Shown here one piece after another: positions 12,201-22,519 of a DNA stretch of 64,000 nt. Positions within the stretch are counted from its first letter, which is position 1, and each line of letters begins with the position of its first letter. A program made the translations under genes and the position numbers. The stretch is from SG8-30 sp963710135 (GTDB lineage: Bacteria; Pseudomonadota; Gammaproteobacteria; Steroidobacterales; Steroidobacteraceae). The notes under the pieces were generated by a model that worked only from the letters and a program-made list of their open reading frames with translations, was not told the DNA's origin and searched no databases. Location of the stretch: positions 58,884 to 122,883 of the forward strand of contig CAVPYY010000005.1 of assembly GCA_963710135.1 (NCBI GenBank). The letters are read 5' to 3'.

Positions 12201-14767
12201 GGCGCCACGTCCTGGCGCACCTCGAGCGCGAACGTCTCGTCGTCGAACAGGCCGCCGCTGTCGGTCACCCGCGCCGTCACGCTGGTGGTGTCGACCTGGC
12301 CCGCAGTGGGTGCGAACGTCAGGTCCCCGGTCGCGGCATTGACGGCCAAGACCCGTCGGGCCGGACACCAGCGAGAACGTCAGCACGTCGCCGGCGTCGG
12401 GGTCGGTCGCGAACAGGCGGAACGCCAGCGTCTCGCCGACGAATGCCACGCGATCCCCCACCGTGATCAGGGTCGGCGGCCGGTTATCGCGTGTGGCGCT
12501 GACCGCTACGCTCGCTGACGCACTCGCCAGCTCACCGTCGCTGACCACCAGCGTAGCCACGTAGTTGCCCACCACGTCCGCGGTAAAGCTTGGCGCCACA
12601 CTCGTCGCCGAGCTCAACGCCGCAGTGCTGCCGGCCGGCACCGCCAGCGACCACTGATAGACCAGCGTGTCGCCGTCCGGATCGGTCGAGCCGCTGCCGT
12701 CCAGGGTGACGACGCCTGGAGGCGTCAGGGCGCTCGGATTGGCGCTGGCTGCGGCAGTCGGCGCGCGGTTGGGGGCCGCTGCGGCCACGGTTATGCTGCT
12801 CGAGCCGCTCTCCAGCGCCTCGTCGCGGACGATCAGGGTAATGGTGTAGCTGCCGGGCTGGTCGGCGACGAACGACGAGTCGACCGTATTGGTCGAACTG
12901 AGCGCCGCACTGCTGCCCGCGGGCACCTGAATCGACCATTCATAGGTCAGCGTGTCGCCGTCGGGGTCGCTCGAGGCGCTGCCGTCGAGCTGGACGGTGG
13001 TGCCGATCGGGACCGACACGGCGTCCGCCGTCACCACGGCAACCGGCGGGCGGTTCTGGCTCACGGCCGTAATGACCGCCGTATCCGGATCGCTGGCGGA
13101 GTTGCCGTCGTTGACGACGAGCTGCACCACGAACTCGCCGGGACGGTCCGCCGTAAAGCTTGGCGTCGGCGTCATGTCGAGCGAGAGCACGGCGGCGCTA
13201 CCGTTCGGTCGCGCGACCAGTGACCAGTCGAAGCTCAGCGGGTCGTTGTTGGCGTCCGTCGAGGCATTGCCGTCGAGGTTGACCACACTGTCGACGTTGA
13301 CCGTCTGGTCGGGGCCGGCATTCGCGACCGGGCGGGCGTTCTCGGTCGTAATGGTGACCGTGTCCGGCGCGCTGACCACACCATTGGCGGTGACGACGAG
13401 CTGGATCACATAGTCGCCGGCACGGTCGGGCGTGAAGCTGGCAAAGGCCGTATCGCGCCCCTGCAGTGCCGCCGCACTGCCGGTTGGGCGGACGTGAACG
13501 ACCAGCTGTAGGCGCTGATGGCGTCGTTGTCCGGATCGCTCGATAGCGAGCCGTCCAGCAGCACCTGCTGCTGCGGCAGCACGGACTGGTCCACACCCGC
13601 GTTGGCGACTGGTGGCCGGTCGGTGAACTCGGTCGACACGACCACGGTGTCGATGTCGCTGCCGCCGCGGCCATCGGCCACGGTCAGGCTCAGAACGAAC
13701 TCACCCCGGACGTCCGGGGTAAAGCGCGCGTTGACATTGCTCGAACCGGTGAGCGTGGCGCTGCTCCCGGAGGGACGGACCTGAAAGGCCCACAGATAGA
13801 AGAGTGGGTCTCCATCGATGTCGCTGGATGCGCTGCCGTCGAGCACCACCTCGATGCCGACGAAGGCGTTGGTCTGGTCAGGCCCCGCATTGGCCACGGG
13901 ATCCGTGTTCATGTCCTCGGTGTTGATGACCACTGAGTCCGGTTCGCTGCTGTCGCTGCCGTCGAACACCGTCAGGTCGAGCTCGTAGCGGCCCGGCTGA
14001 TCGGCGAGGAAGGTCGGCCGGGTCAGGGCTGGATTCGAGAGCTCGGCCAGGCTGCCCAGTGGCAGGTCCCGGAAGCTCCATGCGTAGCTCAGCTCATCAC
14101 CATCGGCGTCGCTGGAGCGGCTACCGTCCAGGGTCACCAGGCTGCCTGTGAACACGTTCTGGTCGGGACCTGCATTGGCGACTGGCGGCGTATTCGCCGG
14201 CCCGGCCGGATCCGCGGTGAAGCTCCAGGTGATGCTCGCGGGGTTGAAGAGATAGCGCCGGTTCTGGCGAAAGGTAAAGGTGCCGACGCTCTTCTTCATG
14301 GCGCTGGCGCCCATGTCGCCGATCGCGACAACGCCCTCGATGATCGTCGTACTGGGCGATGAACTGGTCGCGGTTGCCACGACGTTGTTCAGCGCCTCGG
14401 CGGAGTTCTGCACCGTGATCTGGTAGGTGTAGTCGTAGTCGGTGCGCCCGACCCGGGTGCCGCTGACATAGTGATACTCGACCACCGAAAGCGCCGCGGT
14501 GCCGGCCTGTGCCGGCAACGGCAGCCATGCGATGGCCAGTGCAGTCAAACAACCCAGAAACCTGGATGATGCGGCCACAGGAATTGGCCGCTGCCCGGCA
14601 GTGCCGCCATTTCGTCGCGGTTGCCCACCCAGGATCCTGACAGCGAGGTTCCGCACACGGTGCGCGCCAAAGCTGCGCATCGGCACATCCATGCCTAGAT
14701 GAGTCATCCCCTCACTCCCCTCGCCCGTTCTTGTTGGCGACAGATCCGGCGCAAACCGGTCCGTCAC
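3204..14767 (-). CDS. Giant secreted RHS/YD-repeat protein with PKD, beta-propeller, PASTA and MopE-like domains
   Basis: A protein of about 3,850 residues, probably Sec-exported (hydrophobic segment LGCLTALAIAWLPLPAQAG). In order: a unique N-terminal region; about six PKD-type domains (VANAGPDQ, LDGS, DADGD); two or three Ig/cadherin-like domains; two tandem FG-GAP propeller units; a putative Ig domain; a PASTA domain (VVPDVIGQPQAAAEG); a MopE-like aspartate-rich motif (DVDDDGDGFSETAGDCDD); a Big-type Ig domain; a long YD-repeat array; and the RHS core end (YYLRARYYDPNVGRFLSVDP, then NYLDPRGEF). The roughly 215 residues after DPRG are glycine-rich and not recognised. RHS proteins usually build a cocoon around a C-terminal toxin. 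No immunity-like gene follows; the next gene is a PEP-CTERM protein. Five indels near 13490, 12350, 12040, 10405 and 10003 break the frame, while 3204-9995 is intact. The exact start is uncertain. Confidence 0.85.
8745..11703 (-). repeat. Tandem duplication of a roughly 1.47-kb FG-GAP propeller unit inside the RHS gene
   Basis: Two consecutive units of similar length, about 10235-11703 and 8745-10228, encode homologous FG-GAP/VCBS-type propellers. Matching landmarks occur in the same order in both: GDVDGDGEIEI or GDVDNDGDTEI, LLDIDGDGDLEIIG or MDIDGDGDLEIIG, VVDLDLDGTMEII, SHLGTLEF or SHLGELEF, TAFDANRDGA or TAFDANGDGA, IFDGRDGSLL, and a closing WLQPGRNGYNLI or WLQPGLNGWNLI. The repeated Asp-Gly motifs are calcium-binding in related proteins. 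The copies differ at many positions, so the duplication is not recent. Confidence 0.8.
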
Positions 14768-14873
14768 TCAGTCAAGGCGTAGGGAGGCTCGAAAACGGCT
14801 CAAATTACTTACAGCGCGGCCGTTATGTCACATCGGGATCGGCCGCGGGATGCTTCGCGGCGACTCTTGCGCC

Positions 14874-15467
14874 TCAGCGCCGCCGGGCGATGGGACTGGG
14901 GGTCGAGGCCGCGCGGATGCTGGCCCAGGCCTCTGACCAGCCGGCGACCGGGGACGGCTGCTGCGCCCGGTCCGCAGCGGGCCATTCCCGCGTGAGGCTC
15001 GCCAGCTCGCCGACGCGCGGCGGCCGGCCCTTGGGAAAGGTCGCCAGGCGTGTGAACACCACCCGGCCGTCCACCGGCAAGTCGCCGGCCAGCAGCTTCA
15101 CCGAGGCGATCCGGTCGAGCAACGGCCCGGTCGGATTCTTGATGGACTGGCGCTGGTTACCGTCCATCACCGCCCAGTCGTCCATGGACTCGCTGCCGAA
15201 AATCATGCCCGAGGCGTGGCGCAGGTCGACCACGAGCAGGCCCTTGGCGGTGAGCAGCAGCAGGTCGATGTGCACCTGCCCGCCACTGCCATCCGGCAGC
15301 AGCACGTCGCGCAGCATGTCGAAGGACACCGCCTCGAACGGCTCGAGCAGCGCCCGCTCGGCGCGCCAGCGCCGCCAGTAGCGATACCCGAGATAGCCCC
15401 CGAGCGCGACCGCGACGATGACGCCGCCGGCGATCAGCCACTCGTTGCGCGAGGCAGGCATGAACAT
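14874..15467 (-). CDS. Membrane-anchored NERD-domain protein
   Basis: A 197-residue protein with an N-terminal hydrophobic anchor (WLIAGGVIVAVALGGYLGY), a basic stretch, and then a nuclease-related (NERD) domain. The domain is recognised from IDLLLLTAKGLLVVDLRHAS followed by a GSESMDDWAVMDGNQ stretch. NERD domains resemble restriction-endonuclease folds and occur in single-pass proteins of mostly unknown function. The start codon lies directly after the thrC stop at 15468, so it is probably the last gene of the thrABC transcript. The C-terminus after about residue 165 is low-complexity and could be affected by an indel. Confidence 0.7.
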   Translation of the reverse strand: MFMPASRNEWLIAGGVIVAVALGGYLGYRYWRRWRAERALLEPFEAVSFDMLRDVLLPDGSGGQVHIDLLLLTAKGLLVVDLRHASGMIFGSESMDDWAVMDGNQRQSIKNPTGPLLDRIASVKLLAGDLPVDGRVVFTRLATFPKGRPPRVGELASLTREWPAADRAQQPSPVAGWSEAWASIRAASTPSPIARRR

Positions 15468-16792
15468 TCAAAGTCCCCGCAGGTAGGTCCTGAAGCGCCC
15501 AAGATCGGCGGGAAGCTCGTCCGCGTGACTCGGCAGCTCGAGCAGCGCGGCCAGCGGCGCCGGCACCGGCACGGTGCGCACCGATCAAGCGGCTCGACGA
15601 TCTCGTTGAACTTGGCCGGGTGCGCCGTCGCCACCAGCACCCAATGCGCCGCCGACCGCTCGCCGTCACTGAGTTCGGCATACACCTCTGCCGCGGTCGC
15701 GGTGTGCGGGCACCAGGTCTCTGCCGAGCGCGGCGCGATCTTCGCGGATGCGCGCGCGGATCTGCGTCATCGCTGACCACGTGGGCGCGGACGTGCTGCC
15801 GAGCTCGCTGCCACTCCGGGAACAGATGCCGCATGCGTTCCATGTTGCTGGGGTTGCCGACGTCCATGGCCGAGGCCAGCGTCGCGACGCTGGGCCGCGG
15901 CCGCCACTCGCCGCTCGCCAGGAAGTCCGGCACCGTCACGTTGGCGTTGTGCGCCAGCATCGATGCGATCGATGGGCAGGCCCATCTCGCGCGCCCAGAT
16001 GCAGGCCACCGCGTTGCCGAGGTTGCCGCAGGGCATGATGAAGGACGGCGCCTTGCCGTCGCGGCGGAACAGCTCGAGGCTCGACTGCCGCGTAGTAGAC
16101 GGCCTGCGGCAGCAGCCGGCCGATGTTGATGCTGTTGGCCGAGGACAGCTCGCAGCGTCTGCGCGCAGCGCGTGATCGACGAAGGCTTCCTTGACCAGGC
16201 GCTGGCAGTCGTCGAAGGTGCCGCGCGACCGCCAGCGTGCGCACGTTGTCGCCCCAGCAGGTCAGCTGCTGCTCCTGGCGGGGCGACACGAGGCCCTTCG
16301 GGTAGAGCACCACCACCTCGACCCAGGGCCGGCGATGAAACGCCGCCGCCACCGCGCCGCCCGTGTCGCCCGAGGTCGCGACCAGGATGGTCAGCCGGCG
16401 CGGCCCGTGTCCGGCGGAATGCGCTCGAGGCAGGCGGCGAGGAAGCGCGCGCCGAAGTCCTTGAACGCCGCGGTCGGCCCGTGGAACAGCTCGAGCACCG
16501 ACACGGCGTGCGGCGCCGCGCGCAGCGGCTCGAGCGGCGCCGGGAAGTTGAAGGCGTCGCGCGACGATCTCGCCGAGCGACCTGGCGCAGCGCGTCGCCC
16601 GCGACGAACGGCGCGAGCAGACGCCCGGCCACCGCCGGCAGCGTCGTCGCGCCGTCGAACTCGCCGGGCGTCGAAGCTGCGGCAGCTCGCTCGGGCACAT
16701 ACAGTCCGCCGTCCGGCGCCAGGCCCTGCGCGGATCGCCTCGCTGACAACGACACGCGTCGCGACGGGTCACGCGTGCTGACGAACTCGCAT
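15468..16792 (-). CDS. thrC: Threonine synthase
   Basis: Converts O-phosphohomoserine to threonine with pyridoxal phosphate, the last step of threonine synthesis. Recognisable pieces across shifting frames are GLAPDGGLYVPER near the N-terminus, ILVATSGDTGGAV in the middle, then MPCGNLGNAVA and VGNPSNMERM, and a C-terminal end reading to a TGA at 15468-15470. The ATG at 16792 overlaps the thrB stop by one base, a typical coupled arrangement. At least six indels interrupt the gene, including one within the first ten codons. Given the intact gene order I treat these as sequence errors rather than loss of function. Confidence 0.85.
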
Positions 16793-17736
16793 CAGCGCTC
16801 CACGACCCGCGCGCCCTCGGTGTCGATGGCCGAGATCCAGCTGGTCGGCTCGCCAGGTCGTGCTCGGCGAAGGCCTCGACCATGGCGGCGCGGACTGCCC
16901 TCGGCGTCGCGCTCCTCGCACCAGGCGAAGATGGTCGGACCGGCGCCGGAAATGGAGCAGCCGAGCGCGCCGTTCGCCAGCGCGGCCTGCTTGACCGCCT
17001 CGAAGCCCGGAATCAGCTGCGAGCGCTGCGGCTCGATGATCACGTCCTCGAACGAGTCGCGGATCATCGCGAGGTCGTTCGTGTAGCAGCCGGACAGGAA
17101 GCCGGCGAGGTTGGCGGTCTGCCAGACCACGTCGGACAGGTCGACGGTCTTGCTGCAGGATGCGCGCGCGCCTCGCGCGTCGACAGGAACATGTGCGGAT
17201 GCACCAGCACGCAGCGGATCGCCGCCGGCACCGGGATCTGCTTGACGCGCGGATGGTCGATGCCGACCGTCAGCACCAGGCCGCCGAACAGCGACGGCGC
17301 GATGTTGTCGACGTGCACCGAGCCGCTCGCGACCGCCTCGCCCTGCATGGCGAACTTCAGCAGTTCGAGCTTGCGTCAGCGGCTCGTCGAGCAGCGCGTT
17401 GGCGGCGACCACCGCGGCCACCGCCGAGGCCGCCGAACCGCCGAGGCCGGAGCCCAGCGGAATGCCCTTGTCGATCGCGACCTCGAAGCCGAACGGCAGC
17501 GCCAGCGCGCCGGCCATGGCGAGCAGCGCCATGCCCGCCGTGTTCTTCTCCGCCTGCAGCGGCAGATCGACCGACCACTGCCGGTGATCCCGGTGATGCG
17601 CACGCCGGGCTTCGGCGGTGCGTCGCGCCGTCACCCGGTCGCCGAGCGCCTCGACGGTGTGACCCAGGATGTCGAAGCCGATGCCGACGTTGCCGACCGT
17701 GGCCGGCGCAAAGGCCGTGACGCTGTCCGTTGTCAT
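16792..17736 (-). CDS. thrB: Homoserine kinase
   Basis: Phosphorylates homoserine with ATP, feeding threonine synthase; a cytosolic GHMP-family kinase. It begins MTTDSVTAFAPATVGNVGIG and carries the GHMP ATP-binding loop IPLGSGLGGSAASAVAAVVA. The C-terminal GHMP motif GCSISGAGPTIFAWCE is also clear, and the length of about 314 residues fits the family. Segments in the middle fall in other frames through single-base indels that mostly compensate one another. It sits between thrA (stop at 17744, 8 bases before this start) and thrC. Confidence 0.88.
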   Translation of the reverse strand: MTTDSVTAFAPATVGNVGIGFDILGHTVEALGDRVTARRTAEARRAHHRDHRQWSVDLPLQAEKNTAGMALLAMAGALALPFGFEVAIDKGIPLGSGLGGSAASAVAAVVAANALLDEPLTQARTAEVRHAGRGGRERLGARRQHRAVAVRRPGADGRHRPSARQADPGAGGDPLRAGASAHVPVDARGARASCSKTVDLSDVVWQTANLAGFLSGCYTNDLAMIRDSFEDVIIEPQRSQLIPGFEAVKQAALANGALGCSISGAGPTIFAWCEERDAEGSPRRHGRGLRRARPGEPTSWISAIDTEGARVVER

Positions 17737-17743
17737 CGGCCTC

Positions 17744-20244
17744 CTACAGCCGCGCGCCCAGGTACGCCGCACAGGCGCAGCAGGTCGGCGAACACGCCCG
17801 CCGGCGGTGACCGCCGGACCGGCGCCCGGGCCCTGCACGATCAGCGGATTGTCGCAGTAGCGCGCGGTCACGAAGCGCACGATGTTGTCGGTGAGCGCGA
17901 TGTTGGCGAACGGGTGCGACGTCGGCAGCTCGCTCGACGCCGACCGTGGCCGCGCCCGTCCGCGTCGAGCCGGCCGACATAGCGCAGCACCTGGCCGCGC
18001 GGCGCGTCGCCTGCATCGAGCATCTTGCGCATGGCGCGCGTCGTGACTCGGACAGGCGCTCGAGGAATTCGTCGATGGTGCAGTCGCGCAGCGTCGTCGG
18101 CACCAGGCTCTCGACCTTCACGTCGCCGAGCTCGAGCTCGCAGGCCCATCTCGCGGCCGAGGATGATCAGCTTGCGCGCCACGTCCATGCCGGAGAGGTC
18201 GTCGCGCGGATCGGGCTCGGTGTAGCCCTGCGCCTTCGCCTCGCGCACGATGCTCGAGAACGGCACGCGTGCCGTCGTAGACGTTGAACAGGTAGGCCAG
18301 CGTGCCGGAGAAGATGCCCTCGATGCTGCGGATCTCGTCGCCGGTCTCGCGCAGGTCGCGCAGCGTCTGGATCACCGGCAGGCCCGGCGCCGACGGTCGC
18401 CTCGTAGAGGATAGTGCGAGCCGCCCGTGCGCCGCGCGGCCTCGCGCAGCGCGCGGTAGTACGCCATCGGCCGCGCTGTTGGCCTTCTTGTTGGGCGTGA
18501 CGACGTGGATGCCTGCGGCCAGCCAGTCGGCGTAGCGCTGCGCCGACCCCGGCGTCGGCGGTGCAGTCGATGATCACCGCGTGCGGCAGGTGCTCGGCGT
18601 GCACGTGGTCGGCGAAGCGCGTCGAGGTCGGTCGGCTCGGCGCTCGGCTCGAGCGCGTCGCGCCAGTGCGCCAGGTCGACCTCGCGCTCGGCCAGCACCA
18701 TGCGCTTGCGAGCCGGCGATGCCGCGCACCCGCAGGTCGAGCGTTGAAGTCGCGCTGCAGGCGCGCCGCCTGCGAGGCCAGCTGGTCGAGCAGCACGCGC
18801 GCCGACCGTGCCCGGGCCGATCACGCCGATCGACAGCGTGTGCGGCGAGAGATAGAAGCTCGCGTGCACCGCGCGCAGCGCCCGCGTGGCATCGCGGCCG
18901 TCGATGACCACCGAGATGTTGCGCTCGGACGCGCCCTGCGCGATGGCGCGGACGTTGACCGCCGCCTTGCCGAGCGCGCCGAAGACCTTGGCCGACACGC
19001 CGGGCGTGCCGGCCATGCCGTCGCCGACCACGGCGAGGATGGCGCAGCCGCGGCTGACCTCGATGCTCTGGATCTGCCCCTCGCGCAGCTCGGTCGAAAA
19101 CGCGCGCCGCACGACCTGCTCGGCCCGCGGCGCCTCGGCCTCGGGCACCGCAAAGCAGATCGAGTGCTCGGAGCTGCCCTGCGAGATCAGGATGACCGAG
19201 ATGCCCTCGTCGCGCAGCGCACCGAACAGGCGATGCGCCGTGCCCGGCACGCCGATCATGCCGGCGCCCTCGAGGTTGAGCAGCGCGACGCTGTCGATGC
19301 TGGTGATGCCCTTCACCGCAGCGCCGACTCGGGACTCGGCGCTGATCAGCGTGCCCGGCGCTTGCGGCGCGAAGGTGTTGCGGATCCAGATCGGGATCTC
19401 GCGCTCCGACCGCCGGCGCCATGGTCTGCGGATGGATGACCTTGGCGCCGAAGTAGGCGAGTTCCATCGCCTCGTTGTAGGACAGCGAGTCGATGACCTT
19501 GCGCCTCGGGCACGCGCCGCGGGTCGGCCGACAGCACGCCGTCGACGTCGGTCCAGATGACGATCTCCTCGGCGTCGAGCAGCGCGCCGAAGATCGAGGC
19601 CGAGAAGTCGCTGCCGTTGCGACCCAGCGTCGTCTGCAGGCCTTCCGGTGTCGAGGCGATGAAGCCGGTGATGATCAGCGTGCCGTCGAGTCGGCAGTCA
19701 TCGCCGCCCGCGCCCTGGAGGCCTCCCACTGCACGGCCGGCCCCAGCGGGCCCCACTCCACCACCAGCACCTCGCGCGCATCGAGCCAGTGGACCTGGCG
19801 ACGCTTGCCGCGCGCCTGCAGATAGGCGCGCGAACAGCCGCGTCGACCAGATCTCGCCGTAGCCCGAGACGAGGTCGCGGACGTTGTCCGCGGCGGCTCG
19901 AATCATGCGACACGGTGTGCAGGATGCCCTCGATGTCCTCGAGGTCGGCGTCGAGCCGGGCAAGGAAATCCTGTTGGGACTGCCCGCGTCAGAAGTACCG
20001 CGGCGAGATCCGCGTGGCGCGTGCGCAGCGCTGCCAGGCCCGCGGCGCAGGCCGCCTCGTCGCGTCGTTCCGCCGCGGCGACCAGGCCGAACAGCGAGTC
20101 GGTGACGCCGCGGCAGGCGGAGAGCACGACGGCGACGCGCGCCCGGCCGTCGGCCTCGATGATCGCGGCCACACGTTCAAAGCACGCCGCGTCGGCGACA
20201 CTCGAGCCGCCGAACTTGTGCACCCACCAACGCTGTGTAGACAT
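17744..20244 (-). CDS. thrA: Bifunctional aspartokinase I / homoserine dehydrogenase I
   Basis: Catalyses the first (aspartate kinase) and third (homoserine dehydrogenase) steps of threonine synthesis. The N-terminus MSTQRWWVHKFGGSSVADAA has the aspartokinase KFGGSSV motif. The middle has ACT-type regulatory repeats (GITSIDSVALLNLEGAGMIG; GMAGTPGVSAKVFGALGKAA), which in the family bind threonine. The homoserine dehydrogenase part follows (IGVIGPGTVG, then EGIFSGTLAYLFNVYDGT). The length fits the fused ThrA type. Numerous indels scatter the reading over three frames. It heads a thrA-thrB-thrC(-NERD) operon. I saw no clear attenuator in the 120 bases upstream. Confidence 0.87.
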
Positions 20245-20366
20245 CGCCCCAGGACCCCACGGCGCCGCGTTCGATCGCGGGCCATTCCGCATCGTGTGTG
20301 CAGCGCAAAAAACCTCGCCAATCTACCCGGCGGCGTCTGCCCTCTGCAAGCGCCGCAAGGAACGCT

Positions 20367-20756
20367 TCAGCGGCGTCGCGCGTGCCAGGCGCGCAGCAGC
20401 CGCACGCCCCCCGGCAGGCCGAGCAGCATCAGTAACCCGCGCGCGACGACGCGCTCCCGGCCGCGCAGCGCAAACGGCGCCAGCAAGCCGTCGAACAGCC
20501 GCGGCTCTGGCCACTGCAGGTCAACGCCGCGCGCCGAGACTTCGAACGTCCCTTCGAGGCAGCTGAGCCGCCAGGATCCTTCACCGGATTGCGCCAGGCG
20601 CGGAGCGGTCACGATCGAGGGCAGGGCCGGCCCGGCGTAGCCGCTGAGGACCAGCCTGCCGACGGACCGTTCCGCCGCCGGGCGCTCGCCGGGATTCGCG
20701 CCGGGCACGCCCGGTGTGACGACCTCGAAAGGCCCGTCGAAGGTCCACCTTTGCAT
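20367..20756 (-). CDS. Hypothetical protein
   Basis: A 129-residue open frame beginning MQRWTFDGPFEVV, divergent from the methyltransferase gene. It is rich in arginine, leucine and glycine, has no signal peptide, and ends in a basic tail (HARRR). I do not recognise the family. Reading from an earlier ATG at 20828 would add 24 low-complexity residues, so I chose 20756. Codon use looks coding and there is no indel in this stretch. Confidence 0.5.
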   Translation of the reverse strand: MQRWTFDGPFEVVTPGVPGANPGERPAAERSVGRLVLSGYAGPALPSIVTAPRLAQSGEGSWRLSCLEGTFEVSARGVDLQWPEPRLFDGLLAPFALRGRERVVARGLLMLLGLPGGVRLLRAWHARRR

Positions 20757-20928
20757 CCGCGAACTATACCAGCCGGTCCCTGCGGCCTCCCGGCCACCTG
20801 CCTGGAGCGCGTGGGCCCCGCCGCTCATCCCGCGGCCTGGCGCACGCCCGCGCCCGGCCCGTGTCGGGCATCATGGCGGCCTCGCCGGGCCGAGCGCCCG
20901 GGCCGGCTTGATCAAGGTAAGGATTGCG

Positions 20929-22296
20929 GTGACCTGGAACAGCGAACTGAAAAGCCTGCTGGCGTGCCCGGGCTGCGGCCAGGCCCCCCTGACGGCCGGC
21001 CCCGACGGCGGCGCCTGCCTGCACTGTCGCACCGACTTTCCGTCGATCGGGACGGTGCCCTGGCTGTTCCCGGAGCCGCGGGCCGCGCTGCTGGAGTGGC
21101 GCGGGCGGCTGCACCTGCTGGCGGAGCACCTGGCGCGCGAAGCCGGCGTGTTCGAGGCCGACCTGGCACTCCCCGACCTGCATCCGCTCACCCGCCAGCG
21201 GCTCGAGATGCTCGCTGCCGCGCATCGCGACCACGCCGCCCGGCTGCGCGAGCTGCTTGCCCCGCTCGGACTGCGTGAGCGCGGCGAGCGCTACGAGGTG
21301 CACCTCGCCCTGCGCACCCAGCTGCCCACCTCGCAGGGCCTGTCCACTTACTACGCCAATCTGCATCGCGACTGGGCGTGGGGTGACGACGAGAACGCGC
21401 AGTCGCTTGAACTGCTGACGAGCGTCATCGAGGGCCGTCTGGGCCGCACGCTGGTGCTCGGCGCCGGCGCCGGACGCCTCGCCTACGACCTGCACCAGTC
21501 GCTCGACGCGCCGCTCACCGTGGCGCTCGACTTCAATCCGCTGCTGGCGCTGGCCGGCGCCAGAATCAGCGCCGGCGAAGTGCTGCAGCTGTACGAGTTC
21601 CCGATCGCGCCGCGGCGGCTGGCGGATCACGCCGTGCTGCGCACCCTGAGCGCGCCCGGCCCGTCGCGCCCGGGCCTCGAGTTCGTCCTCGGTGACGCAC
21701 TGGCCGCGCCGTTCGCGCCCGGCAGCTTCGATACGGTCGTCACGCCGTGGTTCATCGACATCGTGCCCGACGAACTGCCCGCCCTGATGGCGCGCATCAA
21801 CCAGCTGCTGACGCCCGGCGGGCGCTGGATCGATTTCGGCTCGCTGGCATTCAGCGACCGCCGGCCCGCGAGTTGCTACAGCCTCGATGAACTCGAAGCG
21901 CTGGTGCCCACCGCGGGCTTCGAGCTCGGCCCGGTGCAGGAAGCGGAGATCCCCTACATGCGCTCCCCCGCCAGCCGGCACTCCCGGGTTGAGCGGGTCA
22001 TCGCCTTCGCCGCCACCAAGCAGGCCGACGTACCCGTGGCCGCGGCCCCGGCGGTACCGGACTGGCTTACGCGCGCCGACGTGCCGGTACCGGCCCTGCC
22101 CGAGTTCCGCGAGCAGGCGCTGTCGACGCGCGTCTACGCCTTCATCATGGCGATGATCGACGGCGAGCGGACGGTCGCGGACATGGCCGCGCTGATGGAA
22201 CAACAACAGCTGATGAAGGCCGACGATGCCGTCGCCTCGATCCAGCGCTTCCTGCGGCGCATGCACGAGGACGCCGGCAAGCGGGCCAACTTCTGA
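20929..22296 (+). CDS. Zinc-ribbon SAM-dependent methyltransferase with C-terminal PqqD-like domain
   Basis: About 455 residues. The N-terminal zinc ribbon has CPGCG followed by CLHC (residues about 11-35). A class I methyltransferase domain follows, with motif I LVLGAGAGRLAYDLHQ, the acidic end of strand 2 in ALDFNPLLALA, and GDALAAPFAPGSFDTVVTPW. The pattern resembles carnosine N-methyltransferase-like (N2227-type) enzymes. The last 60 residues (FIMAMIDGERTVADMAALME) resemble PqqD-type peptide-recognition domains. The substrate is unknown. GTG at 20929 is preferred because AAGG lies upstream and the zinc ribbon follows at once. The gene is free of indels. Confidence 0.7.
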   Translation: MTWNSELKSLLACPGCGQAPLTAGPDGGACLHCRTDFPSIGTVPWLFPEPRAALLEWRGRLHLLAEHLAREAGVFEADLALPDLHPLTRQRLEMLAAAHRDHAARLRELLAPLGLRERGERYEVHLALRTQLPTSQGLSTYYANLHRDWAWGDDENAQSLELLTSVIEGRLGRTLVLGAGAGRLAYDLHQSLDAPLTVALDFNPLLALAGARISAGEVLQLYEFPIAPRRLADHAVLRTLSAPGPSRPGLEFVLGDALAAPFAPGSFDTVVTPWFIDIVPDELPALMARINQLLTPGGRWIDFGSLAFSDRRPASCYSLDELEALVPTAGFELGPVQEAEIPYMRSPASRHSRVERVIAFAATKQADVPVAAAPAVPDWLTRADVPVPALPEFREQALSTRVYAFIMAMIDGERTVADMAALMEQQQLMKADDAVASIQRFLRRMHEDAGKRANF

Positions 22297-22327
22297 TGAG
22301 CGCGGCGGACAGCCGGCCGACGGACGC

Positions 22328-22519
22328 ATGACCCGCGACACCCTCCTGCCGCACGGCGAGGCGCTCAGGCGCGCCATCCGCTGGCTGAGCGACCAGGGCC
22401 GCCACGACGCAAGCGCGATCGAGGAAGCGTCGCAACGCTTCGACCTGACGCCGCTCGAGGAAGCCTTTCTGCTGGAGGCGCTGCAGCGCCCGCCGGATCA
22501 GCGCGATCGGCGCGACTGA
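22328..22519 (+). CDS. Small conserved-looking hypothetical protein
   Basis: A 63-residue, acidic, helical protein starting MTRDTLLPHGEALRRAIRWL, 31 bases after the methyltransferase stop and probably cotranscribed with it. It reads like small uncharacterised proteins with a helix-turn-helix-sized fold, but I cannot name the family. Its 3' end overlaps the 3' end of the convergent rhomboid gene by 22 bases. Confidence 0.55.
   Translation: MTRDTLLPHGEALRRAIRWLSDQGRHDASAIEEASQRFDLTPLEEAFLLEALQRPPDQRDRRD

Noticed and set aside
15468..20244. Pseudogenised threonine operon
   Set aside because: All domains are present in order across frames, gene junctions are intact, and the same indel pattern hits many other essential genes.
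20245..20366. Threonine attenuator leader upstream of thrA
   Set aside because: No leader peptide with a Thr/Ile run and no clear terminator-antiterminator pair is visible in these bases.
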